NCBI GenBank assembly: GCA_030154445.1 | Contig: JAGUQW010000002.1 | Location: forward strand, 186,001 to 250,000 | Direction: 5' to 3' | Length of the DNA stretch: 64,000 bases | Source: Spirochaetota bacterium | GTDB lineage: Bacteria; Spirochaetota; Brevinematia; Brevinematales; Brevinemataceae | In this document: one piece after another, positions 1 to 8,434 of the stretch | How positions within the stretch are numbered: the stretch's first letter is position 1 | Layout of the letters: the number at the start of each line of letters is the position of its first letter | Program-made: the position numbers and the translations under genes | Notes under the pieces: generated by a model | The model's database searches: none | Seen by the model: only the letters and a program-made list of their open reading frames with translations | Told to the model about the DNA's origin: nothing

Positions 1-745
1 TAGGAGTTGCAAGAAATTTGTAAATATTGTACACAGTACAAGTATTAAATTCTTTTGCTTCTTCAAGAGGCGTGGAATCTGTAGTAATACTCATCACTTG
101 TTTTTTTATTTCTTTTTCAGATCCAAAAATCTCAATGGTATTATTTTTGGATTTAGACATTTTTTCACCATTAGTACCAGGGATAATAGCAACAGATTCT
201 TGTATTAGTGGCTCTGGAACGACAAAAGTATCGCCATAAATTCTATTAAATTTTTCTGCTAAATCTCTTGTAATTTCTATATGTTGTTTTTGATCTGCGC
301 CTACAGGAATGAAATGAGGATCATACATGAGAATATCTGCTGCTTGAAGAATAGGATAAGACAATAAGCCCATATTAGGATTTTTTTCATGAGCAATAAT
401 ATCTTTGTAAGCATGAGCTCTTTCCATGAGACCAACAGGCGTTAAGCTTGTAAGTAACCAACATAATTCTGTATGCTCAGGAACATCACTTTGTATAAAA
501 ATAGTACTTATATCAGTATCCAAGCCCAAAGCAATAAGAGACTTGAACATATCCAATGTTAATTGTCTTAGAGCTTTAGGATCTGGACTACTATTAAGGG
601 CATGATAGTCTGCAATAAAATAAAAATTATTAATATCTTTTTGAGCTTGTAAATTGATAAATCCTTGAACAGCACCAAGATAATTACCAAGATGAATGTT
701 TCCTGTTGGTTTGATACCTGATAATGATCTTTTGCAAGTATTCAT
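1..745 (-). CDS. trpS: Tryptophanyl-tRNA synthetase (3' end cut by window)
   Basis: Charges tRNA-Trp with tryptophan in the cytoplasm. About 248 codons are visible. The class I HIGH-type motif reads NIHLGNYLG near residue 16 and the KMSKS motif is intact (EKMSKSK, near residue 195). The segment SYPILQAADILMYDP typical of TrpS lies between them. The ATG is preceded by a perfect GGAGGT ribosome site. The protein runs off the left window edge, so the C-terminal anticodon-binding part is missing only because of the window. It is preceded by its own promoter and separated from rlmN upstream by a terminator, so it is probably transcribed alone or leads a unit to the left. Identification is very safe. 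Confidence 0.96.
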   Translation of the reverse strand, partial: MNTCKRSLSGIKPTGNIHLGNYLGAVQGFINLQAQKDINNFYFIADYHALNSSPDPKALRQLTLDMFKSLIALGLDTDISTIFIQSDVPEHTELCWLLTSLTPVGLMERAHAYKDIIAHEKNPNMGLLSYPILQAADILMYDPHFIPVGADQKQHIEITRDLAEKFNRIYGDTFVVPEPLIQESVAIIPGTNGEKMSKSKNNTIEIFGSEKEIKKQVMSITTDSTPLEEAKEFNTCTVYNIYKFLATP

Positions 746-774
746 TATATACCTCCACTATGTGATAGTATTTT

Positions 775-803
775 ATTATATCTAATTTTAAATTATTCGT
801 CAA
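775..803 (-). promoter_or_regulatory. Sigma-70 type promoter of trpS
   Basis: On the minus strand TTGACG and TATAAT are separated by exactly 17 bp and lie about 30 bp before the trpS start. Confidence 0.8.
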
Positions 804-850
804 GCATATGATAAAGTAATAACAAATATAATAATAGTATATTAAAAAAA

Positions 851-874
851 AACAACTAGTCTAGGCTAGTTGTT
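851..874 (-). terminator. Intrinsic terminator after rlmN
   Basis: Perfect 9-bp stem (AACAACTAG / CTAGTTGTT) with a 6-nt loop, followed on the minus strand by a run of seven T. It lies just past the rlmN stop codon. Confidence 0.85.
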
Positions 875-880
875 TTTTAT

Positions 881-1954
881 TTATACTTGTTGATTTTTTA
901 ATGCTAATTGACCACATGCTGCATCAATATCTCTTCCTTTGGATATTCTTAATACATGAGGGATAGAATGTCTTTTGAGACGAGCTGTGAAGTCATTAAT
1001 ACAATTCTGACTAGGAGCGTCGTAAGGCAAGCTAGATACTGGATTTAATGGTATTACATTAAGATTGTATTTAATTTTATGTAATTCATGTTTTAGTGCT
1101 AATACATCTTCTTCAAGATTGTTAAATCCTTCGATAAGAATATACTCTATGGTAATACGCCTACCAGTTTTTTCTTGATAATAACGAACAGCATCAAGAA
1201 CTTCTTTGGTATTTTCTTTTCTAGCGATAGGCATGATAGTTTTGCGTTTTTCATGATTTGCTGCGTGTAGTGATAATGCTAAGCGAACTTGTCCCCTAGC
1301 ATAAGCTAGTCTTTGGATACCATCGATAATACCTGATGTGGAGACTGTGATTCTGCGTGTTCCAATATCAAAACATTTTTGATCATTAAGAACTTCAATA
1401 GAACCAATAACAGCATCAAAATTTAGGAAAGGTTCTCCCATTCCCATAAATACGATATTGTCAATAGCTCTATCGTGGGGATCAAGTTTGTAGGTGTTTT
1501 TGAGATAAGCATCAACAAGAAGAACTTGAGATATAATTTCGTCTCTTCGGAGATCTCTTTTGTATCCTAGTAATCCCGTAGCACAAAAAGAACATCGTAA
1601 AGCACAACCTACTTGTGATGATACACAAATAGTATAACGAGAATCATCTTCGTTAGGAATCATGACGGTTTCAATATTTTCACCATCTTCTGCAATAAAA
1701 AGAAATTTTAATGTGCCATCTTCTGAAGTTTGGACTCTTTTTTGAGTTAATGAAATTACAGTAAATAATTCTGCTAAAGCACTTCTATCTTTTTTAGAGA
1801 GATCACTCATTTCATCAAAAGTGAAAACACTTCTTTTGTATATCCATTGGAGGATAGTTTGAGCTTTGTATTTTGGGTAACCATTTTTTATGAGAAGTGC
1901 TTGTAACATTTCAAAATCGTAATCGAGTATGGATAATTTTGGAGTATCTATCAT
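881..1954 (-). CDS. rlmN: Dual-specificity 23S rRNA (A2503) / tRNA (A37) methyltransferase RlmN
   Basis: Radical SAM enzyme that makes 2-methyladenosine in 23S rRNA and in tRNAs. The 357-residue length is normal. The iron-sulfur cluster motif CxxxCxxC is at residues 117-124 (CALRCSFC). It is followed by GLLGYKRDL and the glycine-rich GMGEPFLNF segment. A C-terminal cysteine (AACGQL, about residue 348) fits the conserved catalytic cysteine of the family. The ATG is preceded by AAGGACAGG. It has its own promoter (TTGACA, 18 bp, TATACT) and terminator, so it looks monocistronic. Low doubt; the close relative Cfr is less likely because this is a lone housekeeping copy. Confidence 0.96.
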   Translation of the reverse strand: MIDTPKLSILDYDFEMLQALLIKNGYPKYKAQTILQWIYKRSVFTFDEMSDLSKKDRSALAELFTVISLTQKRVQTSEDGTLKFLFIAEDGENIETVMIPNEDDSRYTICVSSQVGCALRCSFCATGLLGYKRDLRRDEIISQVLLVDAYLKNTYKLDPHDRAIDNIVFMGMGEPFLNFDAVIGSIEVLNDQKCFDIGTRRITVSTSGIIDGIQRLAYARGQVRLALSLHAANHEKRKTIMPIARKENTKEVLDAVRYYQEKTGRRITIEYILIEGFNNLEEDVLALKHELHKIKYNLNVIPLNPVSSLPYDAPSQNCINDFTARLKRHSIPHVLRISKGRDIDAACGQLALKNQQV

Positions 1955-1982
1955 TCTGTACCTGTCCTTATTTGTAAGACAT

Positions 1983-2012
1983 AGTATAGTATAGATCTGC
2001 TTATTTTGTCAA
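1983..2012 (-). promoter_or_regulatory. Promoter of rlmN
   Basis: TTGACA, 18-bp spacer, TATACT on the minus strand, about 30 bp before the rlmN start. TATACT is repeated in tandem, so the exact -10 is ambiguous. Confidence 0.65.
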
Positions 2013-2091
2013 TCAATCTTGAAATTACTTATTGTATTAATAGATAAGAAATGAGATATAATATATTTATACTTTCAATGCTTGAATATTA

Positions 2092-2871
2092 CTATTGTTG
2101 TTTAGATTTATTTTCTGCTACTGCTATATCTATATCTTCTATTTTTTTTAGTACAGCTTTTTCATATTGTGGATAATCTTTTAATACCTCTAGGGTAATA
2201 GTTCTAATTTTATCTTCATATATCACAAAACAATTCATAGATCTTAAAACTTCCTCTTGATATTGAGTTTCATCTAGTAGTAAGAAGTATTTAATATAAT
2301 TAATATTTGTAAAAAATCCAGAATGACAAATCAATAAGTTTAGCGTAGATAAATTATTGTGCTGAACAATTGTAAAAGTTAATTTTGCTAGTAACTCAAA
2401 GTATTTAATCATATAAGAATAAGATGAAATATTTGTAGTATGTATTAAAGGTTCTAATGCAGTACTACATTTTATCAGCCAAGATTTCAGGGCAAGTTTA
2501 TATTTTATTTCTTCATTTTTTGTTCTTTCAATCTCGTATTCATCTAGTAATGGAAAAGGTTTCAATTCTTTTTCAATATAAGATAGTATGTATTCTTTAT
2601 CTTCAGTTCTTTTATCTTTTTTATCTTTTTGATTTTCATTCTCTTCAATTTTTTTATCTTTTTTATCTTTTTGATTTTCACTGTACCAAGCCCACACAGC
2701 TAATGCGATAGGTACAAATAAAGAACTAATAGCATTGATCATCTCCCAAAAAGAAGAGTTTCCTTTAGTAGGTGAGAAAATAAATAACCAGTCATTACTA
2801 GAAATATGTTCACGAGATATAAAACCAAAACCAAATCCTATAATAAAAATCCATATTATATTTTTATTCAT
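2092..2871 (-). CDS. Hypothetical membrane protein with charged duplicated segment
   Basis: Not recognised. The N-terminus has two hydrophobic stretches (residues about 5-18 and 45-63), then a strongly charged linker in which ENQKDKKDK occurs twice in tandem. A soluble, mostly helical C-terminal domain of about 180 residues follows. This suggests a small membrane anchor with a long cytoplasmic tail. I chose the ATG because AAAGGTGA sits 5 nt before it; a GTG 9 bases further upstream (position 2880) is the alternative. It stands alone between rlmN and a lipoprotein gene, with about 290 bases of AT-rich DNA upstream and no clear operon partner. Confidence 0.75.
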   Translation of the reverse strand: MNKNIIWIFIIGFGFGFISREHISSNDWLFIFSPTKGNSSFWEMINAISSLFVPIALAVWAWYSENQKDKKDKKIEENENQKDKKDKRTEDKEYILSYIEKELKPFPLLDEYEIERTKNEEIKYKLALKSWLIKCSTALEPLIHTTNISSYSYMIKYFELLAKLTFTIVQHNNLSTLNLLICHSGFFTNINYIKYFLLLDETQYQEEVLRSMNCFVIYEDKIRTITLEVLKDYPQYEKAVLKKIEDIDIAVAENKSKQQ

Positions 2872-3103
2872 CTCATTCACCTTTGATATTAAGTTATAGT
2901 TCTTTAACTATATATAAATATATGATTTTAGTGAAAATAGCTATAGTTTGTATAGTAAAACAAGGTCTATACTATCTAAGTAATGTCACTTTTTTATGGG
3001 GGGGACTCATGATTAAATTATAGTTAGCTTGTTTCTATAATCTAATATAAATATTCTGTATGTATCTTATCAGAAATCAAATAATCTTCCTCAGTATTAG
3101 ATC

Positions 3104-3136
3104 AAAAAACACCCTCTGTAATGAAGGTGGTTTTTT
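3104..3136 (-). terminator. Terminator after the lipoprotein gene
   Basis: CACC / GGTG core flanked by A and T runs (AAAAAACACC and GGTGGTTTTTT). The stem is imperfect. It lies about 25 bp downstream of the stop codon at 3162. Confidence 0.6.
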
Positions 3137-3161
3137 AACGATGATTTGTAGTATTAAATAT

Positions 3162-3668
3162 TTATTTTTTATTAGCAATATGAGTACCAAAGATAATTAA
3201 TCGACCATCTTTAACAGAGACATCTGATTCTGTGAATTCTGTTTTTGGTTTTTGATCAAGATAGATGTTATTCAGTTTTAAAGTGTAAGCATTTAAAACG
3301 CCAAGTGTTTGTTTATAATCTACTCCATCTATACTAAAAATTTTATCTTCATCAAATTTTATCTCTTGTAAAGTTTGTGTACTATCACTAGTGATGATTG
3401 AAAGAGAATATAGATTGTTAACTTGTGTAGATGTTATTGTAACATCAGAAGACATAGTCATTGAAGTTCCGTTTGCGGTCAATACTACTCCATTTATGAC
3501 TGTATAAGTATCAATAGCATTTTCCATGAATATATCCTTTAGTACTAGTTGTATAGGTGTTAATCTTGATTTTGATCCAGGCTCATTAACAGAACAAGCT
3601 AGAGATATTCCTGATACTAAAGCACCAATAGCTAATAACAATTTGAGGGGGTGATTTTTATTCGTCAT
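3162..3668 (-). CDS. Putative lipoprotein
   Basis: Function unknown. The start was chosen at the ATG preceded by AAGGAG (spacing 6). This removes a spurious upstream extension and leaves a clean lipoprotein signal: a basic N-terminus (MTNKNHPLK), a hydrophobic core and a lipobox ending in SLAC near residue 25. The mature part, about 143 residues, is rich in Thr, Ser and Asp with short beta-strand-like repeats and no cysteines beyond the lipidated one. It is likely exported and anchored to a membrane. A terminator follows, so it appears to be a single-gene unit. Confidence 0.8.
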   Translation of the reverse strand: MTNKNHPLKLLLAIGALVSGISLACSVNEPGSKSRLTPIQLVLKDIFMENAIDTYTVINGVVLTANGTSMTMSSDVTITSTQVNNLYSLSIITSDSTQTLQEIKFDEDKIFSIDGVDYKQTLGVLNAYTLKLNNIYLDQKPKTEFTESDVSVKDGRLIIFGTHIANKK

Positions 3669-3781
3669 AATTGACTCCTTAATTATAGAGATATTCAAAT
3701 AAAAATTAATACTATATAAGCTTGTAGTCAAATATTAGGAATAGAATTTTTGTATTGTCTTTGAAAAAATAGATAATATAA

Positions 3782-3809
3782 AAAAGCCTTCTAGTTTTAG
3801 AAGGCTTTT
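3782..3809 (-). terminator. Terminator of the rdgB-udg-priA unit
   Basis: Perfect 12-bp stem (AAAAGCCTTCTA / TAGAAGGCTTTT) with a GTTT loop, directly after the priA stop codon. The minus strand continues into T-rich sequence. Confidence 0.88.
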
Positions 3810-3812
3810 GGA

Positions 3813-5825
3813 TTATAAGATTTGAGTAGGATCGACATCTATTTCGATTTTTATCTTATCGCTAGATGGAAAACTTTTGTATAATTTGTAAATAAACTTT
3901 ATCATTTTGAGCATAGAGGAGTGATTTTCACTCTTCATCAAAATATGATAACGATAATGATTATTAATCCTTTCTATAGGACAAGGGGAAGGTCCTAATA
4001 CTTCGAGTTGATGAGCTTGAAAATTGGGTTTTTGTTTTTTTAAAGCTTTTTTGAGTTGATAATTCAGTTGGGTAAGAATATTCTCATCGGTAGATCTAAA
4101 AACAATACGCCCCATTCTGACAAAAGGAGGATAATTGAATTCTTTTCGTACTTGTATTTCTTGTTTATAGAATTGTTCATAATCTTGGGTAATTGCTAAT
4201 TGTACGGCAAAATGATCAGCAAGATATGTTTGTATAATAGCGTAGCCTTGTGTGTCACGACGACCTGCTCTGCCTATAGCTTGTGATAAAAGGGAAAAGG
4301 TACGCTCTGAGGCTCTAAAATCTGGTAAAGATAACATGATCTCAGGGAATAATGCTCCGACAAGAGTGATATTGGCGATATCATGTCCTTTTGCTATCAT
4401 TTGAGTACCTACCAAAATATCAGCTTCGTGATTTTGCATTGCTCTGAGAATTTTGTCCGATCCATGTTTTTTCTTAGCGGTATCAAGATCTAATCTCAAA
4501 ATACGAGCAGAAGGAAGTAAACTTTGTAGGGAATCTTCTAATTTTTCTGTACCATAGCCAATATCTTTGATATTAAAGCCCCCACATTCTGGGCAATTAT
4601 TCGGAGCAGTGTCTTCAAATTCACAATAACGACATTTGACCATACCATCTCTTTTATACCAAGTCATACCTATATCACAATTAGGACACTTAAAAAAGAA
4701 TCCACAATCTTGACATAACAAACTAGGAGAATAACCTCTTCTATTAAGAAAAATAAGACTTTGTTTTTTTTGAGATAATGTTTCTACTAATTTTTTGAAT
4801 AGTGTTTCTGACAAAAAAGTATTGCCCGTTTTTTCTTCTTTTAGATCGACAATTTGTACTTCGGGTAACGAAATATTATTAAAACGATTCATAAGTTGTA
4901 TTTTTGTAATAAGACCTTGATCAGCGGCATAGCGACTTTCTATACTAGGCGTTGCTGATCCAAATAGTAAGAGTGCTTTTTCTTTTTTTGATCTCATGAA
5001 TGCCACTCCTCGTGCATGATAACGAGGGGAGTCCATAGCTTTGTAAGAGGGATCATGTTCTTCATCTAAGATAATTAATCCTAGATTTTTAACAGGAGCA
5101 AAAATAGCACTACGAGGGCCTATTACAATTTTGGCATCGCCTTTGAGGACACGAATCCACTCACTAGAACGCTCTGCTGGACTGAGCTTGCTATGAAACA
5201 AAGCAATATGACTACCGAATTCTTCTGAAAATCGTCGCAAAGTTTGATCGGTAAGTGCAATTTCTGGTACAAGAATAATACTATTTTTATTTTGAAGGAG
5301 ACATTCACGAGCAAGAAGTTTGTAGACTTCTGTTTTGCCACTACCTGTAACTCCTTGTAATAAAAAAGTTGACGCTGTACCTACAGAATCTTTCATAATA
5401 TCAAAAGCTAATTGTTGTTCTTCATTTGGGGTGAAATCTTTGTGTTCAGAGATATAAGGATTGGTAAAATGTTTTGGCTCTTTAAGTGGAGGGAGCATTG
5501 TGAAAATGACTTCACCTATAGGAGCGTGATAATATTCTGCTACTATTTCTCCGAGATTGATTAAATCAGATGTGAAAATAGGCTCAGCATCAATAACACT
5601 TTCTATTTCTTTAATAGATTTTAGATCTCTGAGATTTGTTGTAGTAACTTCTTCTTCTTTAAGAATACGCATGACAAAGCCAATCTCTTCTCTACGACCA
5701 AAATGAATAGCCACACGCTTGAGAGCGATATCTTGATTTTGTAATTCTTGAGGAATGATGTAATAATAAGTACTATGGAGAGGCACATTCAATACAACTT
5801 CTGCTAATAACCAAGGTTCATGCAT
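3813..5825 (-). CDS. priA: Primosomal protein N' (replication restart helicase PriA)
   Basis: Superfamily 2 helicase that reloads the replisome at stalled forks. At 670 residues it is a little shorter than many PriA proteins. The N-terminal DNA-binding region leads to Walker A GVTGSGKTE (residues 158-166) and the DEEH box (LDEEHDPSYK). An eight-cysteine zinc-binding insert follows (CQDC, CPNC, CRYC, CPEC). C-terminal helicase motifs include GTQMIAKGHD and QAIGRAGR. It is the last gene of a three-gene unit and begins 2 nt after the udg stop codon. Very safe. Confidence 0.96.
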   Translation of the reverse strand: MHEPWLLAEVVLNVPLHSTYYYIIPQELQNQDIALKRVAIHFGRREEIGFVMRILKEEEVTTTNLRDLKSIKEIESVIDAEPIFTSDLINLGEIVAEYYHAPIGEVIFTMLPPLKEPKHFTNPYISEHKDFTPNEEQQLAFDIMKDSVGTASTFLLQGVTGSGKTEVYKLLARECLLQNKNSIILVPEIALTDQTLRRFSEEFGSHIALFHSKLSPAERSSEWIRVLKGDAKIVIGPRSAIFAPVKNLGLIILDEEHDPSYKAMDSPRYHARGVAFMRSKKEKALLLFGSATPSIESRYAADQGLITKIQLMNRFNNISLPEVQIVDLKEEKTGNTFLSETLFKKLVETLSQKKQSLIFLNRRGYSPSLLCQDCGFFFKCPNCDIGMTWYKRDGMVKCRYCEFEDTAPNNCPECGGFNIKDIGYGTEKLEDSLQSLLPSARILRLDLDTAKKKHGSDKILRAMQNHEADILVGTQMIAKGHDIANITLVGALFPEIMLSLPDFRASERTFSLLSQAIGRAGRRDTQGYAIIQTYLADHFAVQLAITQDYEQFYKQEIQVRKEFNYPPFVRMGRIVFRSTDENILTQLNYQLKKALKKQKPNFQAHQLEVLGPSPCPIERINNHYRYHILMKSENHSSMLKMIKFIYKLYKSFPSSDKIKIEIDVDPTQIL

Positions 5826-5827
5826 TT

Positions 5828-6658
5828 TTAATCCTCTAATATAGCGTCATAACCTACATATTGTAAAGCGGTAACTACATCTTTTTCTAACAAATCAACA
5901 GGGTAGGCCCCTCTGATAATTGCGGAAGGATGTAGGGTGGGTAGTACCATTCCATAAGAAGATTCTTGAACAACTCCACGAATTTTGGTAATACCTACTT
6001 TAGTTTCTAAAATATATTGAGAAGAAAAATTTCCCAAAGTAATCAATAATTTTGGTTGTATGAGTTCTATTTGTTTTCTTAAAAAAGGAGTACAAGCACT
6101 GATTTCCGATGAGAGAGGATTTCTATTATTTGGTGGTCTATGTTTTAGAATATTTGCAATAAAAATATCTTCACGCTGGACACCGTATTTGTTTAGGAGT
6201 TTGATCAATAATTGTCCAGCACGCCCGACAAAAGGTCTTCCTTGTTCATCTTCATCAGCTCCAGGAGCTTCTCCGATCACCATGATTTGAGCTTTTGGAT
6301 TACCATCACCAAATACCAAATTCAAAGCAGAATCACATAATTCACAAGCTTTACAAATAAGACAAGTGTTGTATAATTCTAATAATTGAGGATCACTGGG
6401 TATAGGAGGAGAGTAGGTAATCATTTTTTCTTGAGATTTTTCTTTAATTTTAGTATCTTTTGTAGAAGGTGATGATTTGATATTTTTTGCCATAGATGTT
6501 TCTTCCTCGTTTTCTGTATTTTCTTCTGTAGAAGAGGTGTTTGGATGAGCTTCAGTACTAGTATTTGGAAGCTGTTGTTCTGTATGTTGAGTTATATCTA
6601 TAGAAGTAATATGTTCTTCAGTAAAGTGTTGTTGAATAAGTCTTTTTATATTATCCAA
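5828..6658 (-). CDS. Family 4-type uracil-DNA glycosylase with low-complexity N-terminal extension
   Basis: Removes uracil from DNA. The catalytic domain starts near residue 95. It shows the iron-sulfur family pattern: paired cysteines in CLICKACELC, motif GEAPGADEDEQGRPFVGRAGQLL spread over residues about 129-151, a further cysteine in EISACTPF, and the HPSAIIRG motif near the C-terminus. The first 90 residues are a Glu/Thr/Ser/Asn-rich linker with no fold that I recognise, similar to extensions fused to this domain in some bacteria. The start overlaps the end of rdgB by 8 nt, so translation may be coupled. An internal start at Met 56 or Met 80 would give a compact enzyme. Confidence 0.88.
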   Translation of the reverse strand: MDNIKRLIQQHFTEEHITSIDITQHTEQQLPNTSTEAHPNTSSTEENTENEEETSMAKNIKSSPSTKDTKIKEKSQEKMITYSPPIPSDPQLLELYNTCLICKACELCDSALNLVFGDGNPKAQIMVIGEAPGADEDEQGRPFVGRAGQLLIKLLNKYGVQREDIFIANILKHRPPNNRNPLSSEISACTPFLRKQIELIQPKLLITLGNFSSQYILETKVGITKIRGVVQESSYGMVLPTLHPSAIIRGAYPVDLLEKDVVTALQYVGYDAILED

Positions 6659-7250
6659 TGGGTGCCTCTATATATTGTAAATAATCTTTCAATCCTAATA
6701 AAGCTTTGTAACGATGGGAGATACTGTTTTTTTGTTCTATTGTTAGATCAGCAAGTGTATGTTGATGATTGAATTGAAGAGGAGCAAAAATAGGATCATA
6801 ACCAAAGCCTTTGTGTCCAGATTGATGCTTAGTAATAGATCCGTAACACTCTCCACGAGAAAAAAATATTTCTTGTTGGGGAGATAATAATAAAATATAA
6901 GAAACAAACAAAGCTGAACGGTCTGTAACATCGTTTAGCTCAAGTAATAATTTGTCAATATGTTCCTGATGAGTAGCATTTTTACTGGCATATTCAGCAG
7001 AAATAACACCAGGTGCATTATTGAGTGCAGCTACTTCTAATCCAGAATCATCTGCTAGGATATAGTGATCTGGATAATATTTTGCCCAAGCTTTGGCTTT
7101 GAGTAGGGCGTTTTCTATATAAGAAATATCGCCTTCTGGTATATCTAATGATTGACTAGGTATAGTGATATCAATAGAAGGAATAGATAATAAAATAGAA
7201 GATATTTCTTCTATTTTATGTTTATTTTGAGTGGCTAGCAAGATATTCAT
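6651..7250 (-). CDS. rdgB: dITP/XTP pyrophosphatase (RdgB/HAM1)
   Basis: House-cleaning NTPase that hydrolyses dITP, ITP and XTP to keep deaminated purines out of DNA and RNA. The 199-residue length is typical. Family signatures are the N-terminal ATQNKHKIEE, the DDSGLEV loop, FGYDPIF, and the terminal SHRYKAL. It is the first gene of the rdgB-udg-priA unit. Pairing it with a uracil glycosylase and PriA makes a coherent theme of base-damage avoidance and replication repair. Very safe. Confidence 0.95.
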   Translation of the reverse strand: MNILLATQNKHKIEEISSILLSIPSIDITIPSQSLDIPEGDISYIENALLKAKAWAKYYPDHYILADDSGLEVAALNNAPGVISAEYASKNATHQEHIDKLLLELNDVTDRSALFVSYILLLSPQQEIFFSRGECYGSITKHQSGHKGFGYDPIFAPLQFNHQHTLADLTIEQKNSISHRYKALLGLKDYLQYIEAPIG

Positions 7251-7399
7251 AAAAGTATCCTTAATTAATGAAAAATAAAAATGATAGTGTTTATTGTAGC
7301 ATATTTTTTAAAAAAATAAAAGTAGAAAATAAATTATTAGAATGCCTTATTTATTTAAAAGAAATTACGATAATTATTGAATAAATATATAAAATATAC

Positions 7400-7428
7400 T
7401 TGACCATTGCATTTATTCATATTATGAT
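7400..7428 (+). promoter_or_regulatory. Promoter of the 7513 lipoprotein gene
   Basis: TTGACC, 17 bp, TATGAT. The -10 element lies inside the left arm of the long dyad at 7412-7469, so a protein bound to that dyad would occlude RNA polymerase. Confidence 0.7.
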
Positions 7429-7469
7429 ATTATAGAGTCATGATTCTATAATATCATAATATGAATAAA
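7412..7469. repeat. Perfect 25-bp-arm inverted repeat over the -10 region
   Basis: Left arm starts TTTATTCATATTATGATATT and the right arm is its exact reverse complement over 25 positions, with an 8-nt centre (GTCATGAT). No T-run follows on either strand, so it is not a standard terminator. It covers the -10 box and start-site region of the downstream lipoprotein gene. Confidence 0.85.
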
Positions 7470-7512
7470 AATTGTCTGTAAAAATTTATAAATTAAATTT
7501 TAAAGAGGTTAT

Positions 7513-8250
7513 ATGCGTATTATTTCAAAAATTTTAATGCTATCTATATTAGGAACAGTTGTTATAGCTTGTGATAAAAAAAAGGATGACACAGTTAATC
7601 GGATTACAGAATCTCTTAAAAAAGATTTGAATTTAAATGAAATTAATATTACAAATGCTGTAGAACTGATATCAAATGTCAATTTACCAGAAGAATTCAC
7701 TAATGATATGACGCTTGGTGAAAATTTCACCATGAATGAAATTGAAAACATACAAGAAACACCAGTATTGGTTACGAAAGTTGTAGATAATGTAGCTAGG
7801 CAAGATCCTCAATCACATTTATATAATAGTACTAGTATAAAAAATAGAGAACAACTAAATATTGTTCAGCAAGAATCTTATATAAAATTAGGAATAGATA
7901 AACCTGGTATTAGAGTTAATAGAAATAAGAGTCAAAAAATTACTGTTGTGATATTTCCTGAACAGTATGCTAAGATGGTTGATGTGTATATTTTTGCAGT
8001 GCCTACTTCAAGTTATTTAATTAGAAATAACAACACATTAATAGGATATGCTAGAGGTCTTGAGTTTATTAATGGACAAGCTCAATTTACAAGATATTGG
8101 TCAGCTAAACTTGTTAATGGTAAATTTATGAAATCAAGAAGATATAATATATATGTAGAATACCATTATAAAAACAGTAAAGGAAAGGTGATGCTGACCA
8201 AAGGTCGTTATTGGGGTGGAAATCATAGAAAGTGGAATGTTATCTTATAA
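7513..8250 (+). CDS. Putative lipoprotein
   Basis: Unknown function, 245 residues. The N-terminus MRIISKILML leads into a hydrophobic core and lipobox VIAC (Cys 20), followed by a lysine/aspartate-rich tether. Residues about 25-90 are acidic and asparagine-rich. The C-terminal 150 residues look beta-rich and basic, ending RYWGGNHRKWNVIL. The ATG follows AAAGAGG. It precedes the flaA pair in the same direction, but the 184-bp gap holds a separate promoter-like element, so co-transcription is doubtful. The promoter is overlapped by a long dyad, which suggests specific control. Confidence 0.78.
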   Translation: MRIISKILMLSILGTVVIACDKKKDDTVNRITESLKKDLNLNEINITNAVELISNVNLPEEFTNDMTLGENFTMNEIENIQETPVLVTKVVDNVARQDPQSHLYNSTSIKNREQLNIVQQESYIKLGIDKPGIRVNRNKSQKITVVIFPEQYAKMVDVYIFAVPTSSYLIRNNNTLIGYARGLEFINGQAQFTRYWSAKLVNGKFMKSRRYNIYVEYHYKNSKGKVMLTKGRYWGGNHRKWNVIL

Positions 8251-8286
8251 ATAATAATAAAAAATTGTTTATTTCCATCAAAAAGG

Positions 8287-8313
8287 TAATATAAAAAAAA
8301 TAAAAGCCGATAA
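8287..8313 (+). promoter_or_regulatory. Candidate sigma-28 (FliA) promoter of the flaA genes
   Basis: GCCGATAA, identical to the classical flagellar sigma -10 consensus, at the 3' end of this feature. TAAT (3 of 4 matches to the TAAA -35 core) sits exactly 15 bp upstream. It is about 120 bp before flaA1. The exact octamer is rare in AT-rich DNA. The -35 match is only moderate. Confidence 0.55.
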
Positions 8314-8374
8314 ATATAAAAAAAATGCAAAAAGATGTTGCTAAAAAATATAATTTCTGTTAGAATTTAAATAT

Positions 8375-8394
8375 ATACCAAAACTCATTGGTAT
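8375..8394. repeat. Small inverted repeat in the flaA leader
   Basis: ATACCAA / TTGGTAT, 7-bp arms with a 6-nt loop, 40 bp before the flaA1 start. It could be an mRNA hairpin or an operator. Confidence 0.4.
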
Positions 8395-8434
8395 TGAATA
8401 TTATAATAATTTTGTTAGAGAAGGAGTTCCTGAT

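Noticed and set aside
3669-3731. Upstream TTG start for the lipoprotein at 3162
   Set aside because: It would bury the lipobox signal 21 residues inside; the ATG with AAGGAG gives a standard lipoprotein signal.
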